Shown here: one piece after another, positions 12,476 to 23,649 of the stretch | Position numbering within the stretch: position 1 is the stretch's first letter | How the letters are laid out: every line of letters begins with the position of its first letter | Source: Cyrtodaria siliqua | Lineage: Eukaryota > Mollusca > Bivalvia > Adapedonta > Hiatellidae | Direction of reading: 5' to 3' | Assembly: GCA_037043455.1 (NCBI GenBank) | Contig: JAWPHD010011258.1 | Span: 21,568-85,567 of the forward strand | DNA: 64,000 nt | Made by a program: the position numbers and the translations under genes | Notes under the pieces: generated by a model | Told to the model about the DNA's origin: nothing | What the model saw: the letters and a program-made list of their open reading frames with translations, nothing else | Databases searched by the model: none

Positions 12476-12603
12476 CTGAAACATCAGCAAGCAAAAAATG
12501 AAAATGAGTTAATACCAATTGTCCATTCAGTATTATCTATTGTGAAATATTGAAATATTTATGAAAGAGGTAAACTCGACAAATTCTGCTTGCAGATGCT
12601 TAC

Positions 12604-12797
12604 CTTTCCGCACGTGTCTGTCTTGGAAGTACGGGGTCTGTAGAAGGGGTCCAAGAACGAGTATCCGTGCACCTTCAGATGCTGGAGGGGCGTCAGGACC
12701 TTGGCTGCACCAGACCCGCTCGGTGTCGTCTTGACCGCATTCTTGAGCTTGAAGTGGTCTGTTCGCATGTTCGTGAAGTGGCGCATGATGTCTTCCA
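12604..12797 (-). pseudogene. Harbinger MADF gene, exon 2 (MADF C-half)
   Basis: The acceptor is GTTACAG/TGGAAG, the donor GGAAAG/GTAAGC; 194 bp. It encodes EDIMRHFTNMRTDHFKLK, then a PSGSGA-type stretch and a SFLDPFYRPR segment. This is the second half of a MADF (Adf-1-type, Myb/SANT-like) DNA-binding domain. Phase 1 in and 0 out, matching its neighbours. Confidence 0.82.
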
Positions 12798-12917
12798 CTG
12801 TAACACACAGAAAAAGGAAAAACATTAGGACATTTCTAAATTGTAATACATTTTTTAAGTAAAATTTTCACAAAATTCCAAAAAAATTCAATATTTCACA
12901 ATAGATAATGGTCTCAC

Positions 12918-13344
12918 CTTGAACGTTGATCTCGGCGCTCAACTCGAGCAGCTTCGTGTCCTTGAGGTGGGTGTCCTTGTTGCTCTCGTGTGACACATCG
13001 TAAAGCATAGGGTTCCCCTCGAAAAAAGACGCTATCTTTCTCATTATGTCGATGGGGAACTCTGGCTCCTTGCGGCGCCTCTTGGACTTCTGGGACAGCG
13101 ACTGCGACTCGGACTGTGACTGGGGCAGCGACTGAGACTGCGACCCTGACTGCGACTGGGCCACAGACTCCTGCGACGCATCTGACTCAGCTCCGGCTCC
13201 ATGGGTGCTCTCCTCGTCACTGCTGTGGTCCTCGGCGGGGGCAGCCTTCTTCTTCCTGGGGGAGGTTCTCCGAGGAGCTGCGGGTGCCTTCTTCTGCTTG
13301 CCCTTGCCCTTGCCATGTTCTCCTTCTTTTCCTTTTCGAGGCAT
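12918..13344 (-). pseudogene. Harbinger MADF gene, exon 1
   Basis: Starts at ATG (13342-13344) with a Lys-rich, nuclear-localisation-like N-terminus (MPRKGKEGEHGKGKGK). A Ser/Gln-rich low-complexity region follows, then the first MADF half (EFPIDIMRKIASFFEGNPML, SHESNKD). The donor is GTTCAAG/GTGAGAC. In Harbinger elements this protein binds the ends and imports the nuclease; that role is family knowledge. The gene is typed as a pseudogene because of exon 4. Confidence 0.82.
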
Positions 13345-13429
13345 CTTCTTAGCTTCTCAAGTTGTTGTTGTGTGTGTGTTGTCTCTTGTGTAGAAACGCG
13401 CTATAATGTTGTACACGGCGACTGACGGG

Positions 13430-13860
13430 GGTTTATATAGTCCGCCCGATGCCCGGCCGATGTCCGGTTCTAGCCGGCCGGTGACCGGCCGATGTCTGTA
13501 ACATATCTGGTCCACACCGGTTCAAGCCGATCGGACATCGGTGGGTTACTTTCCAATGTGTAAACAGACATCGGCCGGATATCGGCCCATGTCCGGTCCC
13601 AAAAATTTCTCCTCTGAGGCTACATACACCGGCTGATTACCGCTCGATTCCCGGCCGGATATCGGACGATACTTAAACGATGTGTGAAGGATATGTGGCC
13701 GATTATGAAAATCTACGGGACACCGGAGAAATTTTAACTTCGAGTTAAAACTCTTCGGGCACCTCCCCGATGCTGCCTAAGAGCCCCGGCCACCGGCCGG
13801 CCATGTCTGGTGTCCGGCCGGGGACCAGGCCAAAATGGCTAAAAATCATGCCGGAAGTAC
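13430..13860. repeat. Harbinger right subterminal region and probable MADF promoter
   Basis: Dense CCGGCCG and GACATCGG words in both orientations (for example near 13452, 13475, 13525 and 13790). They lie between the MADF start codon and the right terminal repeat. Probable binding sites doubling as promoter; inference. Confidence 0.6.
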
Positions 13861-13897
13861 ATCCTAAGCCTAATCGGAAGGGGTTGTGACCAAAGCA

Positions 13898-14190
13898 TAA
13901 AGCAGACTGTAGAATGGAAGACTTACGGTTTGACAAAATGTGTTCGATTAGTCAATGAGTTGGCCAATGGACAGTTCACAGACTTGCGTGGTGCACTGAT
14001 CGGGACCGGCGAATATCGGCTAGCGTCCACGCACAAACAGTACCCGACCTCAAAGACTAACTGGTTAACAACGACCGACCAGCAACGGACGAATTTGTTC
14101 AACCGCTATCGACGTTATGTGGCCAATGATGCTAAATACGTAACTTCAACTGACGGACAATCTACTGGTCGCACCAAGGACAGACGGTAA
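13898..14190 (+). pseudogene. OTU/MULE-like gene, 3' part beyond the Harbinger insertion
   Basis: If the insertion and one TAA copy are removed, the frame reads through from TNYCESVNHI (left side) into KQTVEWKTYGLTKCVRLVNE (right side). That is the Asn-rich/ESxNxxLK-type block after the MULE transposase core. It continues as DLRGALIGTGEYRL and ends at TAA 14188-14190. Uninterrupted over about 95 codons. Confidence 0.7.
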
Positions 14191-14461
14191 AAAGACAGGT
14201 CAAAGGAAACGTAATATAGACGTATGGACATTGACGGTTCAAGAAAAGAAAGCAAAGATTGTACATGAAGATTAACCATGTAGTTGTCACAGCCCTTTCA
14301 TGTATCGTTGCAGTGCATACGCCGTGAAGCCCTGTTTGGCTGCCTCTGGCGAGGTGGTAATGCACTGTATTCAATACATTTGTGACTGCTAACTGTCCAT
14401 ATAATCAAGCACTGGAGATATATCTCTAACATATATTTTGTATAAGTTTTGGTTGTCTTTA

Positions 14462-14463
<2 letters not shown>
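14191..14463. other. Unassigned intergenic sequence
   Basis: No gene or terminal repeats seen. Confidence 0.5.
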
Positions 14464-14497
<34 letters not shown>

Positions 14498-14552
14498 ATG
14501 CGGGTGTGTCAGTATCAGTGTGTGCGCACGTGTGTACGTGTGCGTGCGTGTC
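14464..14552. repeat. (GT)n microsatellite with degenerate flank
   Basis: About 16 pure GT units at 14464-14496, then GT-rich sequence with CG/CA interruptions. Bases 14553-14768 hold nothing recognisable. Confidence 0.95.
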
Positions 14553-14768
14553 ATTGTCACATTTCATATAACTCATGTTATATTTGTAATAGCCTATAAA
14601 TAACTTCCAAGTTGTCTTTATCATATCTCAAAAACACTGGTACATTAACTTACATTTTTTTCATTTTGAAAACGTCCAACATGGGTTTTTTTAACATTAC
14701 TTTTCAGTTTGTATATATTTGTATACAGCTGACTGTAGTACGATATATGATGCAACCAGGCAGATATG

Positions 14769-14966
14769 TATTGAATTGAATTGGGGTTTTAAGGCGCACC
14801 AACACATGAAAAGGTTATATGGCGCCTAAAAGGTATGAATATGCCAGGCTCATCTTCCATGTACATCGAGATAAAATATGGAAAATGGGCCTAGAACCTT
14901 CTCACCCTGAACTGCAGAGTTGCTGCAAATTCTATCGTAGAAACTCCATTTACGCTGGAGCCTGTT
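14769..14966 (-). repeat. SINE-like family B, 3' part
   Basis: Same repeat as 31733-32103 and 36838-37189. Read on the minus strand it ends GTTGGTGCGCCTTAAAACC then CAATTCAATTC. Its last 50 bp resemble the tail of family A, so both probably used the same LINE machinery. Truncated at the head. Confidence 0.7.
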
Positions 14967-15600
14967 TTTCTGTAGTTTTGCTATATAGGTATATATAGTG
15001 GTGACTAATGTGCGTATATATAAGCCCCCAAACACATAAATCACTCTTCTGTGTGGATATATTACTATTTAAATCATAAACAATCAGTTATTATCCATTA
15101 ATTACATAAATAATGCCTTTATTATATGTATTTCGGTGTATTCCCGTGATTCAGTGTATTCCGGTCTTTCTAGTAACCCAAACACACAACCTTTCAGACA
15201 TTGTCAGACTGATCATCTCTGAGAACCATTCCCAATACTGGATTTTTTTCAGTACCATCAACCAATAGCAACATGAATTCAAGTACCATATTTCCCGTAA
15301 TAGTAGCGCCCGAGCGCTATGCAAACTCTTATTATTATTTTTTTATTTTTATTAGTGTTACACTTTAAAGCAATTCTTGCCAGATTGTATATCCCAAACT
15401 GAGCCTCAAATGTCATTCACACTGCCACCAATGGGTTTCTTCAGTGTGTCCACAAGACACTTCTCGCAGCCTAGTTTGTTGGATGGGGACGTAAATCATG
15501 CGGTCAGAGTGCACTGAAAATAAACTTTGTAAGGAAGGGAACTTAATAAACAGTATCATTCCGTTCCGATTCTTTATTTGTTGTCATCGTACATACGCGT
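14967..15600. other. Gene-free AT-rich stretch
   Basis: No supported feature; T-rich tract at 15330-15350. Confidence 0.5.
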
Positions 15601-15665
15601 AAGAGCATGTTAAAGAACCATAGGAAGATAATGGCAAGGTTCCCGGATCCCTTCTCTCTGGACAG
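15601..15665 (+). repeat. SINE family A fragment
   Basis: Carries the TTAAAGAACCATAGGAA and GGTTCCCGGATCCC blocks of the SINE, about 65 bp. Confidence 0.6.
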
Positions 15666-15671
15666 GTAACA

Positions 15672-16240
15672 GAAATGATGTAAATAATTACAGATCTATT
15701 TTAATACTTCCAACAATACCAAAACTTTTTGAGAGATTCATTGCTAATCAAATTCATACCTACTTCAAGAAGACATAAACTAATATATGAACATCTATCA
15801 GGTTTTCGAAAAAATCATTCGTGTCAAACTGCACTTATATACATTGTTCATAAATGGCTCAAGGAAACAGATTCAGGAAATCTTGTAGGCACACTCTTCT
15901 TAGATCTTTGTAAAGCCTTTGCTTTGCTTGATCATGAAAGCCTTTTGTTAAAATTAAACCTGTATCATTTTTCAGAAACATCAATCAGATTATTTGAGTC
16001 TTATCTTTCAAACAGAAGCCAAGTAGTTAAGATCGGCAACTTAATTTCAAATGCTCTTCCTGTTATTTCTGGAGTACCTGAAGGTTTGATTTTAGGTCTA
16101 CTACTCTTTTTGTGATATGTTAATGACATTTTCTTGTATACAAAACAAACCAATGTAGATATGTATGTAGATGATACAACACTGTATGCATCTGGGAAAT
16201 CAGTATCGCGTATTCAAAACTGCAAGCAGATTTAATGAGT
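15672..16240 (+). pseudogene. Non-LTR (LINE) reverse transcriptase fragment
   Basis: A first block NNYRSILILPTIPKLFERFI (about 15680-15745) is the entry of a LINE reverse transcriptase. A frameshift near 15775 leads to SGFRKNHSCQTAL, then FLDLCKAFALLDHESLLLKL (Asp-bearing motif) and SGVPEG. A TGA at about 16113-16115 is followed in the same frame by YVNDIF and the catalytic MYVDD box (about 16163). The frame ends near 16235. No endonuclease domain or 5' end is seen. CR1/jockey-like by recognition; dead. Confidence 0.85.
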
Positions 16241-16251
16241 GGTGTACGATA

Positions 16252-16508
16252 TATTGAATTGAATTGAGTTGGGCGTCGAACCTTCTAACCTGCAGAACTG
16301 CAGAGTTGCTGCAAATTCTATATTAAACACTCCATTTACGATGGAGCCATGTATGGTTCCACATTTGCATATGCGGTGTCTAGATGAATACCTTGAATGA
16401 GCACGATAAAAAATGACAACATGAACATGCAGGGGGACGTGGGGTCCTAGGCTACCCTTCTGCCTCTAGTGGGATTTGCAGTGGTTGTATTCTACCCCGG
16501 CAACCACA
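16252..16508 (-). repeat. SINE-like family B inserted in the LINE
   Basis: Starts GAATTGAATTGAGTTGGGCG, lacks the AACACATGAAAAGG block, then carries TGCAGAGTTGCTGCAAATTC. It ends at the GCAACCACATA head seen inverted at 36838. It separates the two LINE parts. Confidence 0.7.
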
Positions 16509-16513
16509 TAAGA

Positions 16514-16681
16514 TCTAGGCAGGATATAGCTCATTTAAAACCTAGAAAAAATATTCTTAAACATACTTTTGGATATTCAGGAATGGTAGTTTGGAAAATG
16601 ATTCCCGCTGACATACAAGCTTCACATTCTTTAATTACATTTAAGTTTAAATACAAATCCTTTCTTTTAATGAAAGAATGA
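16514..16681 (+). pseudogene. LINE reverse transcriptase, C-terminal tail
   Basis: Encodes ILKHTFGYSGMVVWKMIPAD and SLITFKFKYKSFLL then stop, the usual terminal block of CR1/jockey-like LINE proteins. About 150 codons between the YVDD box and this tail are missing. The 3' UTR runs to AATAAA at 16888 and (TTA)n at about 16908-16930. Confidence 0.75.
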
Positions 16682-16975
16682 AACTCCGTTGTATTTTGTA
16701 ACCTTACTTTACAAGTATAATAAATGCATCTGTGACCGGTTGAAGTTATATAATGTTGCATGTACTGTTTTATCTTTCACTATATGCATTTATTGTAACA
16801 TTGTGTAGTTTTATAGATGGCCATAATGTAGTCAAGGCTTGTATTTTTTGTAAATGCTATGTCTTAATTAATATGCCATCTTCTTGAAATAAAGTTATTT
16901 TTATTATATTACTATTATTATTATTATTATCATAACAAACTAAAGTGTTGATGAGTGTTTAAAATAACAAGTCAA

Positions 16976-17014
16976 ATTTTCCAAACTACCATTCCTGAAT
17001 ATCCTAAAGTATGT
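16976..17014 (-). repeat. Inverted fragment of the LINE tail
   Basis: CCAAACTACCATTCCTGAAT and the following CCTAAAGTATGT are the reverse complement of 16559-16598. It marks a second, inverted LINE 3' end next to the first. Confidence 0.75.
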
Positions 17015-17282
17015 ATCGTTTTGTTGTGAAACGAGTTATAAAATACTACAATATTAAAAATACATCAATGTTTTACAAAGAAATTTGTTGAAAATGTATA
17101 TTTCATTACCGGTACTTAGGAAAACATTTAGATTTTATTTCATCTATAACAAGTCAATGATTTGCTTAAAGAGTACTTTCATCTATATGATCCTCCTAAA
17201 TTTCTTAAAGAATGATATTATTCTGGTTTTGTTTGTTTTGAATGGTGTTAAATTACATCATTTTAGCACATGTTAGGCTCTA

Positions 17283-17458
17283 TATGACGGTCGCTTTCTT
17301 TTTTGTGGTATTGGTAGAAGCAGATCATCTCCTTTTTCCTGGGTAGAACCAGTACTGTATACCTTTCACCGTCCACAAGAATATCAACACCTTCTCACCT
17401 GACAGGTCGAGCTCCTGGAGGGATTCGAACTCGCAGCTGTGAGAGGCGAGAAAGTTAG
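17283..17458 (-). repeat. tRNA-derived SINE, family C
   Basis: Minus strand carries a Pol III B box GAGTTCGAATCCC, then GTACAGTACTGGTTCTACCC and a GGAAA block. Same family as 35697-35884. Confidence 0.75.
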
Positions 17459-17603
17459 ATATTATATTGATGGAAAATAGTTAGTCACACTTTTCAATAT
17501 TGTATAATTTTATAATATGAGAAGCTATTGTGTATTTTGGGCTGACGATTATGAGATATTTTTTTCCTGCTGCACTTATCCACAAGGCCGGAGCCATTTT
17601 AAA

Positions 17604-19556
17604 ACAAGAGGCCCAAGAGGGCCTGTGGACGCTCTTCTGGCTAAAGATAAAGTTTATGTATAAGGGGACATAACTCTTTCAAAAATCATTCAACTGGAAC
17701 ATGGTGATGACATATGCAACTACGCTTAGTACTGATCATCCCTGCCAAGTTTCGTTGAAATCCAGTCAGAGGTTCAAGAGAAAAAGTCTGTACAAAGTTA
17801 GTGTATTAAAACCTTTAAGGGGTCATAACTTTGCCAAAATTCATTCAACAACAACACAGCAAAATGACAGGTGAAACTAGGATCCCCACCAAGATTCGTT
17901 GAAATCCGGAAAGTTCAGAAGAGACTAATCTGGACAAAGTTTGTCTATTAAAACCTTTAAAGGGCCATAACTCTGCCAAAAGTCATTCAACCACAACATG
18001 GCAATGACATGTGAAACTAGGCTTGGTACTGATCATCCCCACCAAGATTCGTTGAAATCCGGAAAGTTGAGAAGGGACTAATCTGGACAAAGTTTGTCTA
18101 TTAAAACCTTTAAAGGGCCATAACTCTGCCGAAAATCATTCAACCAAAATATGTCGACGACATGCACAACTACGCTTGATATTGATCATCCTTGTCAAGT
18201 TTCGTTGAAATCCAGCCAGGGTTCAGGAGAACTAGCCCAGACAATGTTTGTGTATCAAAAACATTTAAAGGGCCATAACTCAGCCAAAAATCTGTAAACC
18301 GCAACGCGATGATGATAAGCACAACTAGGCTTGTTGCTGATCATCCATGCAAAGTTTCATTGAAATCTGGCGAGGGGTTAAAACTTTTAAAGGGTCATAA
18401 CTCTGTAAAAAAATCGTTCAACGGGAACACGTCGTTGATTTGCTCAACTAGACCAGGAACAGATCAACCCTTAAACTGTTTGTTTAAATCCGGAAAGGGG
18501 TTCAGGAAAACTTGTCAGGACAAAGTTTGTGTATTAAAACCTTTAAAGGCCATAACTCGGCAAAAATCATTCATCCGGAACACTGTGACGATATGAACAA
18601 ATAGGCTTGGTACTGATCACCCCTGAAAAGTTTCATTGACATCCGGACAAATGAAGGCCCTTTCGTCTTGATGAGTGATTGAGACCAAAATATAGCATAT
18701 TTTAGAAAATCAAGGGCCGTAACTCCGCTGTTACTGGTCCGATCTGGCTGGTTTTCAAACTTCTCCAAGCTTTCATTGATATTAACAATCTGGTAAAGTT
18801 TGGTAAAGATCGGATGAAAAATGAAGGCACTATCGTCTTAACAAGGCAAAATATATAATTTTTAACTAAATCAAGGGCCATAACTCCGTTTTTACTGGTC
18901 CGATCTTATTGGTTTTCAAACTTGTCCGAGCTTTTATTGATATTTACAATCTGGTAAAGCTTGGTAAATATGGGATGAAAAAAAGGCCCTTTCGTCTTAA
19001 CGAGGTAAAAGTTAACTAAATCAAGGGCCATAACTCCGCTGTTAGTGGTCTGATCTGGCTGGTTTTCGATCTTCTTCGAGCTTTCGTTCATATTAACAAT
19101 CTGTTAAACTTTGGTAAAGATCGGATGAAAAATGAAGGCACTATCGTCTTAACAAGGCAAAATATATAATTTTTAACTAAATCAAGGGCCATAACTCCGT
19201 TTTTACTGGTCCGATCTTATTGGTTTTCAAACTTGTCCGAGCTTTTATTGATATTTACAATCTGGTAAAGCTTGGTAAATATGGGATGAAAAAAAGGCCC
19301 TATCGTCTTAACGAGGTAAAAGTTAACTAAATCAAGGGCCATAACTCCACTGTTAGTGGTCTGATCTGGCTGGTTTTCGATCTTCTTCGAGCTTTCGTTC
19401 ATATTAACAATCTGTTAAACTTTGGTAAAGATTGAATGAAAAATGAAGGCCCTATCGTCTTAACGAGGTAAAAGTTAACGGACGGACGGATGACGGACAA
19501 CACACCATCCCATAAGCTCTGCTGGCCCTTGCCCTTGGCCAGCAGAGCTAAAAAAC
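17604..19556 (+). repeat. GGGCCATAACTC-type imperfect tandem repeat element
   Basis: Opens AACAAGAGGCCCAAGAGGGC. It then runs through about 16 imperfect units of 110-160 bp, each with GGGCCATAACTC, a CATTCAACC or ACTGGTCCGATC block and a GTTTCGTTGAAATCC or TTGGTAAAG block. It ends in (GGAC)n and a terminal hairpin AGCTCTGCTGGCC / GGCCAGCAGAGCT. Two 310-bp units (about 18770-19080 and 19090-19400) are almost identical. Short frames inside are not genes. Confidence 0.85.
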
Positions 19557-19736
19557 AAAACATGTGCAGCACAAGTACAGTAAGTTTGGAATGACCAATC
19601 AAGCATAAAGTTTCATAATCATGGAGGCATATTGCCCTAATAAAAAAATCTATTCGAAAATCTGATCCCGAAAATGATTCGCCGCTAATGTTACCAACGT
19701 CACACTGCTATTCAACATTCACAAACAGTGTATCAA

Positions 19737-20415
19737 AGTTTGTGACTTTTTAAACCTGACCACTATTTCAGATAAAGTGATGGGTTTACATGACTTTTTA
19801 AACCTGACTGCTATTTCAGGTAAAGTGGTGAATTTACATGACTTTTTAAACCTGACCACTATTTCAGATAAAGTGATGGGTTTACATGACTTTTTAAACC
19901 TGACCACTATTTCAGATAAAGTGATGGGTTTACAGGACTTTTTAAACCTGACCACTATTTCAGATAAAGTGATGGGTTTACAGGACCTTTTAAACCTGAC
20001 CACTATTTCAGATAAAGTGATGGGTTTACATGAATTTTTAAACCTGACCACTATTTCAGATAAAGGGCTGGATTTAAATGAATTTTTATTAAACCTGACC
20101 ACTATTTCAGATAAAGTGTTGAATTTACATGACTTTTTAAACCTGACCACTATTTCAGATAAAGTGATGGGTTTACATGAATTTTTAAACCTGACCACTA
20201 TTTCAGATAAAGGGCTGGATTTAAATGACTTTTTAAACCTGACCACTATTTCAGATAAAGGGCTGGATTTAAATGAATTTTTAAACCTGACCACTATTTC
20301 AGATAAAGTGTTGAATTTACATGACTTTTTAAACCTGACCGCTATTTCAGATAAAGTGATGGGTTTACATGAATTTTTAAACCTGACCGCTATTTCAGAT
20401 AAAGGGATGGTTTTG
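19737..20415. repeat. 48-bp minisatellite, about 14 units
   Basis: The unit is TTTTTAAACCTGACCACTAT, then TTCAGATAAAG, then a variable 17-bp part. It is 48 bp long, so each strand has one stop-free frame (plus strand DFLNLTTISDKVMGLH; minus strand CKPITLSEIVVRFKKS). One unit has a 3-bp insertion (near 20085) that keeps both frames. No start context, splice signal or homology supports a protein. Confidence 0.92.
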
Positions 20416-20782
20416 CACGAAAAATCAATCGTTTTTAATAAAATTAGTGTATTGTTGTGGAATAATATTTCAATTTTAACCATAAGTTGCCTTCTGACAT
20501 TTTTTAATAACATGTTTGGTTTTTTACACAAAAAAAAAAGCAGTGACTAAACTTTTTGCCATCAGTATATATATAAATATATTATTTTGTCTTTAAAAGA
20601 AATCACAAAAAAATATGTATACAAATTACATCAATGTTATTTGATACAACCACCTGTGCTGAAACATGATATAATATCACCTAGACAAAATGACATTTTA
20701 TTAATTGCTCGGTAACAGCAGATGCATTATGGTTATTTAAATACAAATTATACATCGTTCATGATGTGATCACAAAGAAACT

Positions 20783-20999
20783 TAACCCTTAACCCCCTAC
20801 ATATATATATATAATGGACTTTCTTTGAATTAAGACCATTCAAGTTATGTGACAAAGGGGTGTTTTGGGGGAAATGACTGATCAGCAGATGGACATTGTA
20901 AACCCAGCTAGGACATTGTAAACCCTGAACAGCCTGCGAGTTACTCAGAGATTTACAATGGACGCAAAGGCTATTATAGTCGTGCTTAGCGGGTTAAGG
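20783..20999. mobile_element. MITE, family E
   Basis: Ends with CCTTAACCCCC and GGGTTAAGG; a second copy is at 47540-47729. Shared core: TTTGAATTAAGACCATTC, GGGGTGTTTTGGGGGAA, CTATTATAGTCGTGCTTAGC. Non-coding. Confidence 0.7.
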
Positions 21000-21097
21000 A
21001 CATTTCAAAATGTCAGCCTAGTAGGTTTATAATAGCACCATAAAATAAACAAAACGTTAAATGATCAAAGGCAAAATTTAAATTCCATATTTGAGCT

Positions 21098-21956
21098 TAA
21101 AGGGACACATGGCAATCTTGAGGTCTTCAGCATTAAAATATGCCTCTCAATTTGTTAATTAAGAAATAATAAATATGTACCTATGTTTTATCGGTGAATA
21201 AAATACAGTTAGGAGCTCGGATGCGTAGTAATTAAATCACGAGTGCGTTATGCTATTGTTGGGGCACTATCTTGGAGGTCAAGGTAATCAGGCTGTTATG
21301 TTAACAGGCTGTTCCATTGGGCAGCCAGTATGCAAAGTTATGCGTTTTATTACACTAGTAGTCATGTGACGAACAATTCAGTCATTGCTTACGTCATATA
21401 GCTTGCGCTGTATGACGTCAAACATTCTCACCTTGTTCAAGATGCTTATTAATGTTATATGTACTGATGCATATGATGGGTTTATATCGGGAGTGTGCAC
21501 GATTTGGGAGCATGGCAAGTTTGTTGTAATTAACATTTCATTAACATTACTGTTGTTTGTCTTCGTGACGTATATTTACCAAGTGACGTCATGTAACGTG
21601 GCGTTTCCAATGGATGAAATATACGCGGGGAATTAATGGAACAGCTGTATTTTATCGCAGAATAAATTACAGCTGTCTCTCTTCTTTGTGTATATGAAAG
21701 ACTGCGGAAGTCGTGTTAGAATCCAGTACCACGTTGACTTTAAACCTGCTTGCATATATTTAAATACAATTTTAAGTTTATAACTTTTCATCACTATTCT
21801 ACCATAGGTTTGAATATATTATTGTTAAAATGTAAAGAACAGTTAGTCATATGCAAAAACAATTTGTATACTATTTTTATAATTAATATTAGTGATGGGA
21901 TGCTGCATTTTTTTGGGGAAAATCAAGACTGCCATGTGTGCCCCTTTAAAGCTACA
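21098..21956. mobile_element. MITE family F carrying another element
   Basis: Outer ends TTAAAGGGACACATGGCAAT and CTGCCATGTGTGCCCCTTTAA. Inside, about 21160-21722, is a different element that recurs inverted at 49843-50460. Its ends include ATAAAATACAGTTAGGAG and CAGCTGTATTTTATCGCAG, with three GTGACGTCA-like words. Nested insertion. Confidence 0.7.
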
Positions 21957-22074
21957 CAAGATACATTTAAATTCCATGTGTCTTTTGTGGGCACTTAGTT
22001 ATTATATGTAATATCATTTTTACTATGGTATTTAAGCGCTAGATGAATTTCGTACAGTGTCCAGTATACCAGTG

Positions 22075-22138
22075 AATTAGCTCATTGCGCTTAAAACTGC
22101 GAATCTCTCGCCCGCGAGGGTTCGAGCCCTGTTGGTGA
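22075..22138 (+). repeat. tRNA-like sequence (SINE head or tRNA pseudogene)
   Basis: A-box-like TTAGCTCATTGCG and B box GGGTTCGAGCCC at tRNA-like spacing. The acceptor stem does not pair, so it is not a functional tRNA. Confidence 0.55.
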
Positions 22139-22499
22139 CACATTTGAAGAGAATCTTCACTTTTCCAAACCCACGATACAAGAATCTGAATTTGGATATA
22201 TCTGCTTGCGATATTTTCAAAACCTAAAGGGAAGGAAGTTATTCATTCAAAATAATGATATTTACAGAAAATGTATGTTACAGTGATTCTTATTAATAAA
22301 ATAACTAAAATGTCAGATCATTTTTAAACAGTAAAAACAATTGAAAAAGTAAAGACATCAAGGAACATTTACATGAACATTATGGGTCTTTATGTTAAAT
22401 GGCAATACAGTGGGCATTTCTTTTAAACATTTTCACACATTAAACCAAGCCTAAGAGCTTCAAAGGTGTGTTCCTCATCACTACCTTCCATACACTTAA

Positions 22500-22828
22500 G
22501 GCCCAAAAAAAAACCACCTGTGTTTCCGGTGGCTCGACCGACCCTATTTTTAAGGGACCGACCCTGAATCTTTTTATCAATTTTTTTTTTATAAAAAAAT
22601 ATAATTTTTCTGAACAATGATTTATCACAATATATCGAGGTAAACTGACATCACAGAGAAAGTTTCAGTTGTATCATCAACGTGTATGGGGTTTATGAGA
22701 TAAATACAAATACATGCACAATCTCACAATATCTATCACAAAAAAAAAAAAAAAAAAAAAATGCCTACCGACCTACCCTATTTTTTCAGAGCATGCAATA
22801 GGAAACACACCTATTTTTTTTTCTGGCC
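22500..22828. mobile_element. GGCC-ended MITE, family G
   Basis: GGCCCAAAAAAAAACC with CACCTGTGTTTCC at the left and GGAAACACACC with TTTTTTCTGGCC at the right form an imperfect inverted pair of about 28 bp. GACCGACCCTA words lie inside. Related to 30688-31104. Confidence 0.65.
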
Positions 22829-23232
22829 TAACCTAACGTATTTTTTTTTTAAAGTAGCTATCCAGTCAAATTCTACAACATTTCTAAACCTACTGATGAG
22901 GTATATACCTATAACTTACATATTCTGAGAATCCAAACTCTATAGACACTCGATATAAATGGCTTTAACCAGTCGGGACAAACCCCAGAACTGGAGCGTC
23001 GAATTACGAGTTACCAACTCATTATTTTCACTTATTCACAGGTATTTTAAGAAACCGTTACTAAACACATACTTTTAATCGACACATATATTATTTTACC
23101 TGAACACCTAAATAGAGTTTTGACAACGGTTTTGTAGTGTAATTTTGTCGTTATTTGGCGGGATAGCTGTCTATAACACATAATACATTTGAAACAAACC
23201 TAAGACTTTGTCCAGCATATTAGACATTATGG

Positions 23233-23490
23233 TATACTCAGTTGCAAAAGAAAGTGGACACTGAGTTTTGTTGATTTAATTGTATAAAGTTTTTTTAGAA
23301 TTAAATTGACAATTCCAAAATAAAATTATGCCATGTTTGGTACCAAAGTTTTTATCACTCCACTGCCAATATCATGCTGTCATTTGTTTTTCAATAGGTC
23401 TAATCATTAAGGGACCGTCACTTGATAAAGAGGATAGGATGTAAAGTAAAATCTGTTCAAAGTGTCCAGTTTCTTTTGCAACTGAGTATA
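23233..23490. mobile_element. TA-flanked mariner-type MITE, copy 1
   Basis: Terminal repeats TACTCAGTTGCAAAAGAAA and TTTCTTTTGCAACTGAGTA, flanked by TA. An inverted-orientation copy is at 60018-60274. 258 bp, non-coding. Confidence 0.85.
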
Positions 23491-23649
23491 TTATTACATG
23501 TATATAAAACAGACGAATGTTCAGAATATATTGAAGTGTTGGATTTTATAATGATTTTGACAACCCATGGATTACATGAATTTCAGACTTTGTCAACCAT
23601 ATTCCATAATTATGTTCTTTATAAAACGACGAATGATAGCTGATATTTA

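Larger units (their letters stand above)
9895..13897. mobile_element. PIF/Harbinger transposon, 4,003 bp
   Basis: Left end TGCTATGGTCACAA (9895-9908) and right end TTGTGACCAAAGCA (13884-13897) are inverted repeats matching 13 of 14. Both ends are flanked by TAA (9892-9894 and 13898-13900), the 3-bp duplication typical of Harbinger. Inside are the two expected genes in convergent orientation: a DDE nuclease remnant (+) and a MADF/Myb-like DNA-binding gene (-). Coding parts and subterminal parts are GC-rich against the AT-rich host. Neither gene is intact, so it is non-autonomous now. Confidence 0.92.

Noticed and set aside
11842..13425. Plus-strand frames opposite the MADF gene
   Set aside because: Shadows of the minus-strand coding exons; low-complexity Gly/Cys or Leu runs only.
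22075..22138. Functional tRNA gene
   Set aside because: A and B boxes are present but the acceptor stem does not pair.
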